Assembly (NCBI GenBank): GCA_963930645.1
Contig: OZ005653.1
Span: 109,707,759 to 109,771,758 of the forward strand
Length of the DNA stretch: 64,000 bases
Source: Salticus scenicus
Taxonomy: Eukaryota; Arthropoda; Arachnida; Araneae; Salticidae
Direction of reading: 5' to 3'
Numbering within the stretch: the first letter of the stretch is position 1; each line of letters begins with the position of its first letter. Below are positions 1-12,641 of the stretch, piece after piece. Made by a program: the position numbers and the translations under genes. Below the pieces are notes generated by a model. That model saw nothing but the letters and a program-made list of their open reading frames with translations, did no database searches and had not been told where the DNA came from.

Positions 1-375
1 TTCTTTATATTTGCATTTAAACATTAAAATATAATTAAACAAAATAGTATAAAATAAAATAAACATAATAAAAATCAAATAACTATATTTAATTAAATAT
101 GTACAGTTTACCTAAAATATATTTCAATTAATAACCACTCAAAAAATTAAATTCATACATTTATTTATAATATATAATTCTTTATAAGCGAGAAAGAATG
201 ATATTATTATCTAAATAGCTTAATACTTTACCTTCCTTCAATCGCTGCTAAATTAAATATCAGAATCACTTTTCTTGACAAGAATCACAATGTAAACTAA
301 TGTCATCTTACAATTTTTTTCAAATTTGCTTATATATGTATGTTAGATTTCATATTTAAAAACTACATTGCCTTA

Positions 376-406
<31 letters not shown>

Positions 407-3035
407 TAATCATAGAAATGCCAAGACTTTACATTTTTTTCTGAATGAATTTGCACTCATTTCTGGAAAATTGGAATGTGAATTAAAATGTATGCTATTA
501 CGAATGTTATTATAAATCGATACATGAAAATCTAAGGCAACTAAGACAGAAGGATAAAAGCACAAAATAAACTAAAACACAATTACACATATCTTTCTAG
601 TTGTGAAGTATTAACCTTAATGTATATACTTTTAAAGAGGTATCAGTATAATTATATTTAGAAATGACCAGGGATTACAATTTTTCTGGATGGATTTGCA
701 TTCATATCTGGAAAATTTGCCTGTGAATTTACATGTATTTAAATGTGAAGGATAGATTAAATCGATATAGGAAAAAAAATCTACATATTTATTCCATGAA
801 TATTAATTGTTGGTAGAAAGAAAAAGGCACAAAATAAAAGGATAGAATATCTTTTTTTTATTTTCTTTCTTTTTCTGTTAAATATGTATTTTTAAACGTA
901 AGTGATATTTTTCTTTTTTAATTTAATTTCTAATTATTAACATAAATTTGCAATAATAGCATAAAATGAAACATTTTTAATTTTTCAATATATAATTAAA
1001 CAGATAGTTATTTAAACATTGAACTTTTATTTTATGTTTTACAAAAAAATTAGATACGAGAGCGGCATTTTTTGGTATAAATCACGATATAAAAACCTGT
1101 GTGTTTTTTATTTGAAATTACACATACTTGAAATTCGTTAATGTATGCTAGATACTTTATAAAAGTTATCACCGTGAAATATGAAAGATCACGTGATAGC
1201 TAAATGCAGTTCTTTCGAGTTGTTCCGTATAAAAATAAACTTGTTTAAGTACAATATAAAAGATATAATTCAATTTTAACAGCTAATGAAAATCGGAAAT
1301 TCTGAAACTTCATTACAAAATTTACATTTTTTCATCCGTCTAATCAAAATAAATTTTCTTAAGTATGTTTAAAAAGGAAAGAATTTGATATTTCTCAACA
1401 GCGAAGCATTTTCGTTTTTAATTAAAAACCTCTACATATTTACTATTTTATAAACATAAAGCAGACCTTAAAGATTCCTTTAAATATTAAAAAATAAACA
1501 AATAATATATAATAAAATAAATAAAATAAAAATTACAAAATAGCTGTAATTAATTAAATGTGTATTTTACCAAAAATATATTACAATTAATAACCACTCA
1601 AAAAATTAAATTCATACATTTATTTATAACATATAATTCTTTATAAGCGAGAAAGGATGATATTATTATCTAAATAGCTTATTACTTTACCTTCCTTCAA
1701 TCGCAGCTAAATTAAATATCAGAATCACCTTTCTTGACAAGAATCACAAAACAAACTAACGTCATTTTACAGATTTTTGAAATTTGCTTATATATATATA
1801 TGTTAGATTTCATATTTAAAAACTACATTGACTTAAAAAAAAAAAAAAAATCATAGAAATGCCAAAACGTTACAATTTTTCTGAACGAATTTGCGCTTAT
1901 TTCTGGAAAATTGGAATGTGAATTAAAATGTATTCTATTACGAATGTTATTATAAATCGATACACGAAAATCTAAGGCAACTAAGACAGAAGGATAAAAG
2001 CACAAAATAAACTAAAACACAATTACACATATCTTTCTAGTTGTGAAGTATTAAGCTTAATGTATTTACTTTTAAAGAGGTATCAATATAATTATATTTA
2101 AAAATGATCAGGGATAACAATTTTTCTGGATGGATTTTCATTCATATCTGGAAAATTAGCCTGTGAATTTACATGTATTTGAATGTGAAGGATAGAATAA
2201 ATCGATACATGAAAAAAAAAAATTCTACATATTTATTCTATGAATATTAATTTTCGGTAGAAGCAAAAATGCACAAAATAAAAAAAATAGAATATCCTTT
2301 TTTTTTTTTTTTTGTTAAATATGTAATTTTAAACGTAAGTGTTTTTTTTCTTTTTTAATTTAATATCTAAGTATTAACATAAATTTGCAATAATAACATA
2401 AAATGAAACATTTTTTATTTTTTTAATATATAATTATTTCGATAGATAGTTATTTAAATACTGAACTTGGTTTTATTTTATGTTTTACATTTTACAAAAG
2501 AAAAAAAAAAAAAAAAAAAAATAGATACGAGAGCGGCATTTTTTTGGTATAAATCACGATATAAAAACCTGCGTGTTTTTTATTTGAAATTACACATACT
2601 TGAAATTCGTTAATGTATGCTAGATACTTTATAAAAATTATCTCTTTGAAATATTAAAGATCACATGATATCTAAATGCAGTTCTTTCGAGTTGTGCTGC
2701 ATAAATATAAACGTGTTTACTTTTAAATATGTAGCAATATAATATGATTACAAATAGTTTATCTAAAAAATAAAGTTTATCTTTTAAGTACAATATAAAA
2801 TACATAATTCAGTTTTACCAGCTTATGAAAATCAGAAACTGTGAAAACTGAAATTTAAATACTACATTTATATTTTTTCATCCGTCTAAACAAAATAAAT
2901 TTTCTTTAGTATGTTTAAAATGTATAGAATTTGATATTTCTCAACAGCGAAGAATTTATGTTTCTGACTAAAAATATTTATCTATTTATGATTTAACAAA
3001 CATAAAAAGAGACCTTAAAGTTGTCTTTCAATATT

Positions 3036-3066
<31 letters not shown>

Positions 3067-3170
3067 TAATTACAAAATAGCTCTATTTAATTAAATATGT
3101 GTAGTTTACCGAAAGTATATTACAATTAATAACCCCTGAAAAAATATAATTTATACAATTATTTATAATT
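1..3170. repeat. Tandem array of a ~1.45 kb AT-rich unit (about two units plus a fragment)
   Basis: The same ordered series of landmarks recurs. AACCACTCAAAAAATTAAAT lies near 135 and 1593 and in diverged form near 3132. CATAGAAATGCC lies at 411 and 1852. TAGATACGAGAGCGGCATTT lies at 1051 and 2522. TTTATCTTTCTAG-type flanks recur between them. Spacing is 1.44-1.54 kb. The third unit breaks off near 3170 and the first probably starts left of the window. Each unit also holds a diverged internal duplication about 250 bp apart (GAAATGCC...CTGGAAAATTGG against GAAATGACC...CTGGAAAATTTG, e.g. 415 and 662). No open frame of note lies inside. Most likely a satellite-like tandem duplication of non-coding or transposon-derived DNA; the family is not recognised. 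Confidence 0.85.
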
Positions 3171-4155
3171 CGTATTATTGTTTATTTACTTACTTATTTA
3201 TTTATTTTTTTTGTAGAAAATAATCGTATAATTATATAAATGACTGATGTACATAACAGACACATTTACGCACAAAGAGAATTAAGATCTAGTATAATTT
3301 AATATATAAATGCAACATAACGAAAAAAAAAATGGTCGTAGTTTAAAATATAAACTCTTTAGTATAATATTTTTAAGTAATTAGAAAATTCATTGAAATG
3401 CTTGCAGAAAATTAATGACATCCTACTTCAGTTGAGTAATTGCGTTTTTGTGTGTTGTTCATGGAACAGTTTTACGAGAGAGTGAAAACTGTAATTATTT
3501 AGTTCATAAGGATATTTATTTCATTTTTAATATGATACTAAGCACTTAAAGTACTTTAGAATTCAAGTGATAATTGCAAGATAAAAAGATTTTTTAATTC
3601 ACCAAGTATGTTACGCACAGTTAATTACCGTTATAAATTTTCAAAATCTCATTACGGAATCTCTTAAAGTTGTTACAAAATATTGAAAAACTGTGTTATT
3701 TATTCTCGTATAAACGACATTTGAATAAATGGAAACATAATATATTATTATACTTTAATATTTACATAATTCTAATAAGGAAGAAAACATACTATTTGTT
3801 GTTAATTTTTTTTTAAATAGCAAAGTTAGGAAAACATATGTATAAGAGTGTGAAATTCTCTGTTTTAACTATATTTACAATTAAAAAAAAAGAAAGAAAG
3901 AATTTAAGGAAAGTGTCAAAAATATTACATCCCACAGTATCTTGATTTTTCAACAACAATATTACCGAATAAATATCATTGATTTATTCAAAGACATAAA
4001 GTATTGCAATTCATTAAGATACAGATAACTATACTGAAATATTTATGTTACAAATTGTAAAGCTATCGTATGTATAAAAAAATTATATAATCTTTATAAG
4101 AATAATAGTTTCAGTACAACAAAAGTGTTTATTGAAATTTCCATTTTTTTTTTCC
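3171..4155. other. AT-rich stretch, nothing recognised
   Basis: Low-complexity AT-rich DNA with short A/T runs. No ORF, terminal repeat or RNA-like structure stood out. It separates the tandem array from the RTE relic. Confidence 0.5.
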
Positions 4156-4157
4156 AG

Positions 4158-5330
4158 AATTGTACAGCTTACCAGAACAACTCAGTGATTCACCTACCTC
4201 ATTAAATACAAACGACGCTAGCAATATTGAGGGAAGAAGTAGCTATGGCAATAAAAGAAATAAGAAAGGGAAAAGCTTCAGGAGAAGACAAAATTTCTGT
4301 GGATATTTTAAAAGAAGCAAGGAACGAGGTCATTGAAGTTCATACTGAACTATTCAGCAAATGCATAACATTATGTGTTGTTCCAAACGACTGAAAAAAT
4401 GTCATCAGAATCTTAGTCTTTAAAAAACGAGAAATCGAAGATGTTAGAAACTATCATCCAATTACCCTGCTCTCAATTTTGTATAAAATTCTGATGCTAA
4501 CAAACCGCTTAGAGCAACAATTAGATGCAGTAAAACCTAAAGAAAAAGCAGGATTTAGAAGTGGTTTTAGTACCATACGACCATATTCATACAATTACAG
4601 AAATTATTGAAAAAGTAATGAACACGAACTCCCTCTGTGTGTGGCTTTTGTGGAGAATGAAAAAGCTTTTGACTCCGTATCATCTCTAGCAGTTATGGAT
4701 GCATTAAGGAATACTGATAATAATTCAGGATATATTCTCCTTAATTAAAACATTTATAAAGAAGCAACACCCAGATTAAAAACTCCACAAAACGAGTAAT
4801 GAATTCAAAATTAGAAAAGGTGTAAGATAAAGGAACACAATTTTTTTTCTAAACTATTCAATGTAGTACTTCAAGAAGTTAAAAAAGAAAATCATTGGGA
4901 CCACAAAGGCATAAAAGTCGATGAAAGAGTTTATAAATTATTTGAGGTTTGTGGATGATATTGTAATGCTTGGCTAGACTTTCGATGATTTGAAAAAAAA
5001 AAAAAAAAAAAAATGCTTCAGAAATAAAACAAAGAAAGCAAGCTCGTTGTATTCTAAATGAACCTCATTAAGACAAAAAATATGTCAAAATTCTGTGTTC
5101 CTCCATTGAAGATCACTGTTTATTTGGATGAACTAGAAACATTTTGATCTGTGCATTTTGCCTGTTTTAACTTATGCTTCATAAAATTGTACATTAACAT
5201 CAAAATCTATAAAACAACTGCAAATAACCCAGAGAAGCTTGAAGAAATGCATGTTGAGTTTCACCCGAAGACACAGAAATCAAACTATTTCTATAGTCAA
5301 GAAGTTAAAATGGATCTGGGCTGGGCACCT
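4158..5330 (+). pseudogene. RTE-type LINE reverse transcriptase, degraded (upstream portion)
   Basis: Read across several frames, this is the endonuclease-reverse transcriptase of an RTE-clade LINE, which would copy its own RNA at the genomic target. From about 4226 the frame gives a helix ending KGKASGEDKISVDILKEA, then a stop (TGA near 4392). RNYHPITLLSILYKIL and KPKEKAGFRSGFST follow. A frameshift leads to DHIHTITEIIEKV and another to AFVENEKAFDSV, which carries the first catalytic-Asp region. The catalytic box is RFVDDIVML at 4946-4972, with both Asp kept. The segment stops at 5330, inside a WAGH motif that resumes at 10026 beyond the inserted LTR element. Endonuclease domain absent; at least three frameshifts and several stops. 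Clade assignment rests on motif resemblance. Confidence 0.85.
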
Positions 5331-6085
5331 TGTAGAGAATAAGCGGATGCCATATTCTCAATTTTAGATCTTAACTCCTGGATCTTAGATCTCACTAGAT
5401 CTTAAATATGAACTTAGGTTAACTTAATTAATTTATGAGCATGAAACTTGAATCTTGCTTATTTAACTTTAAGTTGAAGCTGAAACTGAAATACTTAAGT
5501 AAACTATGAAGTGAAGACAAAGTCAGATTTAATAAAATAAATGAGCTTTTATTTGAGCCTAATAGAAAAAGGTGGGCGTTGGACTTCAATTATAATTAAT
5601 ATCTTTAAAAGTTGAAATGGGCAGCCTTCACAAATACTTTAACTATCAATAGATAACCACAATTACTCTTAACTACTTTATTTAAATTCATTAGCCCTCG
5701 CTTCTGCTACTAGTCTTTCGTACTCGGGAGGATTCCCTATATCACGGTACTACTCGACAACCATCATCTAATACACTACTCTAAGCATCTAACTCAACAG
5801 CCTACCTTCTAATCGGCTACCATTCCTCTAACTCACTACCATCCTCTCTCTCTCCAACTAACACATACCCTTAGTCTCCTTCCAACTAACACCCAAAAGC
5901 AATCTTCCTTCTCCTTTTATACAGTTTCTTTCCAAAATACTTTATAAAATTAGCATATTACAATTTCGTTCATTCCAGGAACTAACTCTATTGATCAGCC
6001 GAATCCTAAATTCTTCGTATTCATGTGTTACTCTTAAAGTGTGAATTTTAATTGTAGCATTACGCTAATATACTACTACCTCACA
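5331..6085 (-). repeat. LTR (3-prime LTR in element sense)
   Basis: Matches 9270-10025 almost throughout. By eye about ten differences, including GCGGATGCC against ACGCC near the left edge and one extra CTAA unit in the other copy. As the two LTRs are identical on insertion, this implies a fairly recent event. On the + strand it begins TGTAGAGAATAAG and ends CTACCTCACA. Confidence 0.93.
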
Positions 6086-6100
6086 GTTCCTCCCCAAAAG
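6086..6100 (-). other. Polypurine tract of the LTR element
   Basis: On the minus strand CTTTTGGGGAGGAAC directly precedes the LTR start TGTGAGG. A purine-rich run at this place is the expected primer for plus-strand DNA synthesis. Confidence 0.7.
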
Positions 6101-7149
6101 AAAAATTTTTACGTAAAAATCCCGAACGGGTTTTTACCCGTGAAAATTTTAAAGTTAATTTAAAACAATGCTATGTTAATTGAAAAATAGCCGCAGTTAC
6201 TTACTGCTAAAATTGAACTGCATAAGACTTTAGAAAAAAATAGAGGGGGGGAAAACTTAAATTAAACTGCCCAAGAATAACTATTTGCTTTTAAAATGTA
6301 ATAAGGAAAAAAAAATTAAGAGTACAGGGCCAAAAAACCGGACACTTAGCCTGAGCTTTTTAAAAAAATGTTTCTTATTATGCTAAGTTGATTTACACCG
6401 GAAAACCGTTTGTACTCATTATAAGTCCAACGTATTACAATAGGGGAATTACAGATCAACTTTCCTTACATAGAAAGGAGAAAAATTTCATTAATTTTAA
6501 AAAAAAAATAGTAGAAAAGGATCGCTTAATCACAAAAATGCGATCAGTCAGTATTCAAATTTAAATTGTGCAAAATGATAGCAAAAAGAGTCTTTATTTC
6601 AGGTGTTTATAAAAAAAAAAAGATTTCCAGTTGTCCTCTCTCAGATGAATCTTGAAAGGTCAATCCCCTGCTGGCACGCTTCCAAAAAAACATCTTTTAC
6701 TTCAGAGATCCAAAGTCTTTGGCAAACGTCCAAAAATACCTCCTTCTAAAAATTATCAGTCTTCATTTCAAAAAGTAACAGGTGAAGGAAACAGATTGTA
6801 CTTCGGATTAAGAGTCAGGATCAGCAACTGGACCTCAGAATTTCTAAAATTAAAGCTCTTTTTAACGTATAAATCAAAAATAGAAGGTGCACTACACTTT
6901 TATATAGGTAAATGACATTAATTTTATAGATAGCAATATTTCAGCTAACTATTTGCATAAGGAAAAAACTAAATTGTTAGTGTTATTAAGGTTAATTGTT
7001 AAACGCGAATTTACATGCAAAATAGCTTTAAAAAAATTCTCTTTTTACCCCATACTAATATATACATACATAGAACTCTTAGTGAAAATTCAAGAGTTTA
7101 AAAATAAGAAATATTCATTTTATACAACTTACGACATTTAGAAAAAACA

Positions 7150-7660
7150 TAGATAAGGATACAAAATATTTCAAAAAGTTTTCAAAACTGCAGTTGAGGG
7201 CTGGGAAATAAAAAGATTCCCGTACATGCATATAGATCATTTACAAAACTATAGAGAAAAATGTTTATACACTTATAAAATTTCATTTTATACAATTTAT
7301 AAGACATTTAGAGAAATATAGGTAATGAATATATACAAATTGTTGAAAAAGTTTTTTTCAAAACTGCCGGTGTTGGCTAGGAAATAGAAAAGCATTAGAG
7401 TATATATATATAGATCATGTCAAAAACTAGAGAGAAAGCTTATATACAAAAAGGTAAGAAAATTTATGGTACTAATCACTGCAGGTGATGGCTAAAATAG
7501 AAAACATTTAAGTACATACATACAGATCATTAAAAAAACGAAAGGGGGGAAATTTATATACAAATGTTCAAAAAGGTTTTTTACCAAAAACTGCCGGTGT
7601 TGGCTAGGAATAAAAAAAACCATTAACGTACATACATGCATATATTATATACAGAAAAAA
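7150..7660. repeat. Tandem repeat inside the LTR element
   Basis: Four diverged units, each with AAAACTGC(C/A)GGTG.TGGCTA, an A-rich stretch and then TACATACATACA-like DNA and GATCAT. Units lie near 7185, 7365, 7478 and 7590. In element sense this is the 3-prime part of the interior, between the ORF and the polypurine tract. Confidence 0.7.
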
Positions 7661-7777
7661 ATTTATGACATGTAAACAATACATGATGTTTCGAGAGTTG
7701 AAAGTTCATGCTATAAGTTTAAATTTTGACTTTTGATTTTTTTAAAAGTTCATCTCTTTCAGATAGTGATTGAAAGT

Positions 7778-8983
7778 TCAAATGGCTTTAATACATGTCC
7801 TAGATTTTATAACTGCTGTGATAGAAATGCACTTTACAATGGAAAAAATAATTAACCATAGCACCTGACAGATTGATTCCTTGATATCAGCAAAATCAGA
7901 GGTGCGTGTCAGACTGTCTTGTGGAATTGCTGTTGAACTTTCAGCGCTGGTAGCTTGTAGAGCGGAGTCCGGCATCGGAGAGGCACTTTTCTGGGACGGA
8001 CTCGAGCCCGGTACCTTGTCACCGCCTATAGTTCCTTGAAAAGTTTCCGCTCGCTCTCTACTCGTTGAGATCGAGGTCCTGGAGGGCTTACAAGCTTTCA
8101 AACCTTTCACTTCGCTAGTGGAAAGTGCAACTTTTTGTTTTACTTTAGGCGGCATATCATTTAAACTAGCGACCGAGTTATCTGACTTTTTCGTGCGATT
8201 TACGACTTTATCATTGAATTTATACACTGGATGTGCCGAACTAGAATTAGTTACCACTGCATTTTGAACTGTACTGCTTTCCTTTACATTAACTAGTAGA
8301 TTTTCTTCAAAATTAGTTACGAGATCTTTAGAAGCACAGTGGATAAACTTTTCACTTTCTTTTACCACAGTTTCTGTGAAAATAACAGAATCGGTCAACT
8401 TGACTGTTTTTAAATGTGAATTATCAGGAGGTGAATTTAAATCACTAGAAAAGTTACCCGCAACATTTATTAATTTGTGACTGTCGGTCCGTTTATCGGT
8501 TTCAGCGGCCGCAGTTATTTTAGTTGTATAAATTTCAATTTCTGTTACCCGAGCTTCAGTTACATTTGATATTTCGGCTTGAACCGGTTCAGCATTTAAA
8601 TGCGAATGAGGGATATGCGAGGCTTGAACAGTAGAATTTAGTTGAACATTCGTTTCACTTAAAGCAAGGGACTGATTTACTCATTTAGATTCAATCGTAT
8701 TTTCCTTTTCGACCGCTGTCGCTACGCTAGACATTTTATCGGAATTTTCATTCGTAGCTAAGGGCTGAATAACAGACGTAAATTGGTCTGTATCGCTGTT
8801 TGCAAGCGAAGTTTGTTCATTTGGTTTAACTTGTGTTTGACTTTTGTCACAAGGATTAACGTCAGTTTTAGGTTGATCTAAATTAATTAAGCTTGCTTCC
8901 TGCGACTTAAAAACTTCTTGCGGTTTTTCCACTGGCTTGATTACCGCTTCCCACTGACGTTCGAGGGGGGGGGGAACGGCCAT
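7778..8983 (-). pseudogene. Ser/Thr-rich ORF in the gag position of the LTR element
   Basis: One continuous minus-strand frame of about 400 codons starts MAVPPPLERQWEAV at 8983 and ends TRTCIKAI-like at 7778, broken only by one in-frame TAA at 8681-8683. The first 100 residues and the last 206 are in the same register, so a single substitution explains the break. The product is rich in Ser, Thr, Val and Lys, with no zinc knuckle, protease or polymerase motif. A short hydrophobic stretch (VLWLIIFSIVKCISITAV) lies near the C-terminus. A C-run after codon 3 could hide a frameshift. It is the first ORF after the primer-binding site, where gag would be expected, but I do not recognise a gag domain. 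Function unknown. Confidence 0.5.
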
Positions 8984-9250
8984 GTTCCAATCTTAGTCAG
9001 TCATACCGAGTGGGAAAGAGGTCGATTACTCTGCTTTTTAGATCCTGATAAGTTGGATTTGGGCCAAGTGAATGGCAGGCTATTAGCCTATGCCACTGTC
9101 TCGGTTCTCCTTTTAAGGAATATGCTAACTAAGCCTATTTTTTGGATAGATCAATGTTATAAAAGTTAAAAAAATATTCAAGCTCCTCAAAAAATTGAAG
9201 CACGCTATTAGTGCCGTCAAAAAATACTTGCTCGGGGGGGGGGGGGATTC

Positions 9251-9268
9251 GAGCGAATTTGGGCGCCA
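9251..9268 (-). other. tRNA primer-binding site of the LTR element
   Basis: One base inside the LTR edge, the minus strand reads TGGCGCCCAAATTCGCTC. TGG at its start is complementary to the CCA 3-prime end of a tRNA, as in most LTR retroelements. The priming tRNA is not assigned. Confidence 0.8.
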
Positions 9269-9269
9269 G

Positions 9270-10025
9270 TGTAGAGAATAAGACGCCATATTCTAAATTT
9301 TAGATCTTAACTCCTGGATCTTAGATCTCACTAGATCTTAAATATGAACTTAGGTTAACTTAATTAATTTATGAGCATGAAACTTGAATCTTGCTTATTT
9401 AACTTTAAGTTGAAGCTGAAACTGAAATACTTAAGTAAACTATGAAGAGAAGACAAAGTCAGATTTAATAAAATAAATGAGCTTTTATTTGAGCCTAATA
9501 GAAAAAGGTGGGCGTTGGACTTCAATTATAATTAATATCTTTAAAAGTTTAAATGGGCAGCCTTCACAAATACTTTAACTATCAATAGATAACCACAATT
9601 ACTCTTAACTACTTTATTTAAATTCATTAGCCCTCGCTTCTGCTACTAGTCTTTCGTACTCGGGAGGATTCCCTATATCACGGTACTACTCGACAACCAT
9701 CATCTAATACACTACTCTAAGCATCTAACTCAACAGCCTACCTTCTAATCGGCTACCATTCCTCTAACTAACTCACTACCATCCTCTCTCTCTCCAACTA
9801 ACACATACCCTTACTCTCCTTCCAACTAACACCCAAAAGCAATCTTCCTTCTCCTTTTATAGAGTTTCTTTCCAAAATACTTTATAAAATTAGCATATTA
9901 CAATTTCGTTCACTCCAGGAACTAACTCCATTGATCAGCCGAATCCTAAATTCTTCGTATTCATGTGTTACTCTTAAAGTGTGAATTTTAATTGTAGCAT
10001 TACGCTAATATACTACTACCTCACA
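9270..10025 (-). repeat. LTR (5-prime LTR in element sense)
   Basis: Partner of the repeat at 5331-6085. It should carry the element promoter. Its outer edge meets the ACCT target duplication at 10026, and the inner edge meets the primer-binding site. Confidence 0.93.
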
Positions 10026-10230
10026 ACCTTGCGAGAAGAAAGGATGATAGTTGGACCGCCTTTTGGATTCCAAGAGTTGAGAAAAGATAGAGGAAGAGAC
10101 CACTGTGTCGTTGTAGAGATGAAATTGTGAAGTTTGAAAGAGCATAATGGTGCAGAATTGCAGAAAACCGGGGACTTTGGAATCACGTAGGAGAGGCTTT
10201 CATCCTGCAGTGGATTAATAAAAACTAAAA
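10026..10230 (+). pseudogene. RTE-type LINE, C-terminal tail and 3-prime end
   Basis: Removing the LTR element and one ACCT copy makes codons flow from TGG GCT GGG CAC into CTT GCG AGA AGA AAG, reading WAGHLARRKDDSWT, the usual RTE C-terminal signature. Further on, RNRGLWNHVGEAFILQW-like sequence (10165-10215) matches the family tail. The end has ATTGATGATGATCATTGA, a short GAT-rich terminus often seen at RTE 3-prime ends. Several stops are present (e.g. in VEKR-stop), so it is a pseudogene. Confidence 0.85.
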
Positions 10231-10927
10231 TTGATGATGATCATTGAAGACTTATATAAATTAAGTGAGAAATTTTACACTTTTTTAATTTCTCTACCTC
10301 TATACATGCACTTACAAAAGAGCCAAAAAAATCTCACATCGGCCAAATATCACTTAGATTCTCCCTCCCCAGGAGTATGCAGAAATGTCACAACCCGTTG
10401 TATCATACAGTCAATAAATACTTTAAGGTATCCGGTTGGCAACTCACACAATAAATCTTGCACGCAATCCATAAATGCATACCCTGACAACAAAAACATC
10501 CTAAAAATATTCAGAGGATGCCATTTTCAGGATAACATGATATCGTCTAGCCAACGAAAATTGTCCTTTTTATTCGGTGAATATGTCTTGCGTGTTTAAA
10601 TGTCACACAAATAGACACCCTAAATCTATTTTTATTATTCTTATCATACAGCTATCATAAGAATGCTGACATCGTCTGGTTATGGACATCCTCTGTGACA
10701 CTATCCACTTGCTAGCATATTCGTTATAACCGGACTTCCTTTGGATGATAAAAATTGTCCTACAAGCTATCAAAAAACATTCTCTGATTCGACGTCGTCT
10801 CCATTCTGAATCTGTAACAAAACTTCGATAATAACGCCTAAATTTTTTATCGCTTAAATTTTACGTCAAGCACGAAGCCAAACTTTATTCATCACAGCGT
10901 AGTGAATTTACATTTATATAAAATGTA

Positions 10928-10967
<40 letters not shown>

Positions 10968-12639
10968 AGAGAGAAAAGAAAATACATTTCCTTTATCTAT
11001 CAATTTTTAAATTTTCAATAAAAAAAAAAAAAAAAAAAAAAACGTACAACAACTTTCTAGCTTCTTTCTTCGAATGTAATGGCGGCTAAACGTATCACCT
11101 ATATCATTATCCGATGGAAGATTACACGTGTGTCGACTTCGCAAGCGTGTTCAATCAGATTTTCGGAGAATAATTTCACAGGATAATCCGATTATGAAAT
11201 TCACAGATTTTACCTTGGAGAAAAATGATAGTATAATCTGTTTATTGTATTCTTCGCGAATTCAGTGAAAAGTTCTCTTAGGATATGACGGCTATAAGAT
11301 CTGTGTTATAATTATATTATCCCACGGGACAGCTGTGGTTGTATGGGAAAGACTGCAAGAAGGCGGAGATATCATCTGAATATTACGTTTGAAAGTATGT
11401 CAGATATCCTTAAAAAATGTTCTTGTCTGATAATTTAGAAGACAGTGAGTGTTTCTGGACACCTCCGTGGCAACTTTCAACTTTTAGGTTATAGTATTGT
11501 ACTGTAGGATTTCTCCAAATCCACCATAACGTGTAATGTTCTGTCGGAAATGAGTGTAAGTTATCGATGAGGATGCTTACACAACTTTAATCTTTTATTT
11601 TCGTCTCTAAGTGTATGCCCATTTCTACACAAAGTGAAAAAAATGCATACCAACAAAAAGGACACACCAGCTTTAAAATTTTCCTCTTACATGTTGGATC
11701 ATATAGATTCATGATGTTGTCTCCAAACATGCGTACGTCCATCCGTCCAATGCAATTTTTCGGACCAGACTGCGTGTCTTTAATTACCAATAGTTCACTG
11801 GCTATTTATTCTGGCGATGAGTAAAATTTTGTGACGTAAAATCAGAAATGGTACATGTATGGCTATTTATATCTAACAATCTAAATTAATAAAGCTCCGC
11901 TGAACATTTTGCAGGCTAACAGCCGATGATGTCCCAGCTTTGAAATCCATGACAGTTTAAGGAAAACTTGCTTGTATATCTCGATTTTTGATTCTTCTCA
12001 GTAGTCGATGATCATGTTTTCTTTTCAATGACTTTTTCTTCTGCACCGGTGTTGGAGAATTCATATTTTACCTTATATTCATGATGCAACCAAAAATTTG
12101 TCGTACGCAAAAATATTAAATTTTATTGCTACAATGTAAACAATTGTCACTTTAGAACGCGGTGAGCAACCGGTAAAAGTGTTCCTGTTACAGACTGTAA
12201 AATTAAAGTTATGCTGATAAATCTGTCATGATGTATTTCTAGATGAAGGAAAGTGACATTTATTGAACGGTCAACACTCCGATTTTTACAATAGTATTTG
12301 ACAAGAAAAAATTATTCTGGACATTTTCCTCAAAGAAGAGAGTTCGTCGTGAAATTTATTGTGTAACTTTTCGAATTTCAACAAAATTTTATAGAGTGCA
12401 TCTTGGAGATTATAGGTCACATTTCTTATTCGCCGGATATAGATCTCAATTAAAAATGACTTTGAATACTTGTTATTGTAGTAGAAGAAATCGATATTAT
12501 TCAATCATAAAATGTCACAAAAAAACTGTATTAAAGCACATAGTTAAAGAATCCTATAAATCCATTTTATATGAAGATAAACTGATTACACTACACTGCA
12601 CTTTTTTTTTTTAGCTCTGATACTGTTGATCTTGATTCT
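10231..12639. other. Unrecognised, more complex DNA; no gene supported
   Basis: Less AT-rich and less repetitive than its surroundings, except for A-runs at 10929-10963 and 11022-11042. Open frames of 60-122 codons exist on both strands (e.g. 10231-10599), but none shows a known domain, and overlapping antisense frames of similar length argue against coding. It could be single-copy host DNA or an old unrecognised transposon. Confidence 0.4.
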
Positions 12640-12641
12640 TA

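Larger units (their letters stand above)
5331..10025 (-). mobile_element. Non-autonomous LTR retrotransposon, 4.7 kb, inserted in the RTE relic
   Basis: Two direct repeats of about 755 bp bound the element. In element sense (minus strand) each LTR starts TGTGAGGTAG and ends TTCTCTACA. The 4-bp target duplication ACCT lies at 5327-5330 and 10026-10029. A primer-binding site follows the 5-prime LTR and a purine-rich tract precedes the 3-prime LTR, fixing the orientation. The 3.2 kb interior has only one Ser/Thr-rich open frame (7778-8983); no protease, reverse transcriptase, RNase H or integrase motif was found. It also carries a short tandem array (7150-7660) and AT-rich filler (6100-7150). 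It therefore resembles a LARD-type derivative that would need proteins from a relative. The 4-bp duplication suits Gypsy-like integrases; superfamily is inference. Confidence 0.9.

Noticed and set aside
8918..9169. 83-codon plus-strand ORF near the LTR edge
   Set aside because: Antisense to the start of the element ORF and leader, with no recognised domain.
10231..10599. 122-codon plus-strand ORF after the LINE end
   Set aside because: The start overlaps the GAT-rich LINE terminus; no domain or codon pattern supports it.
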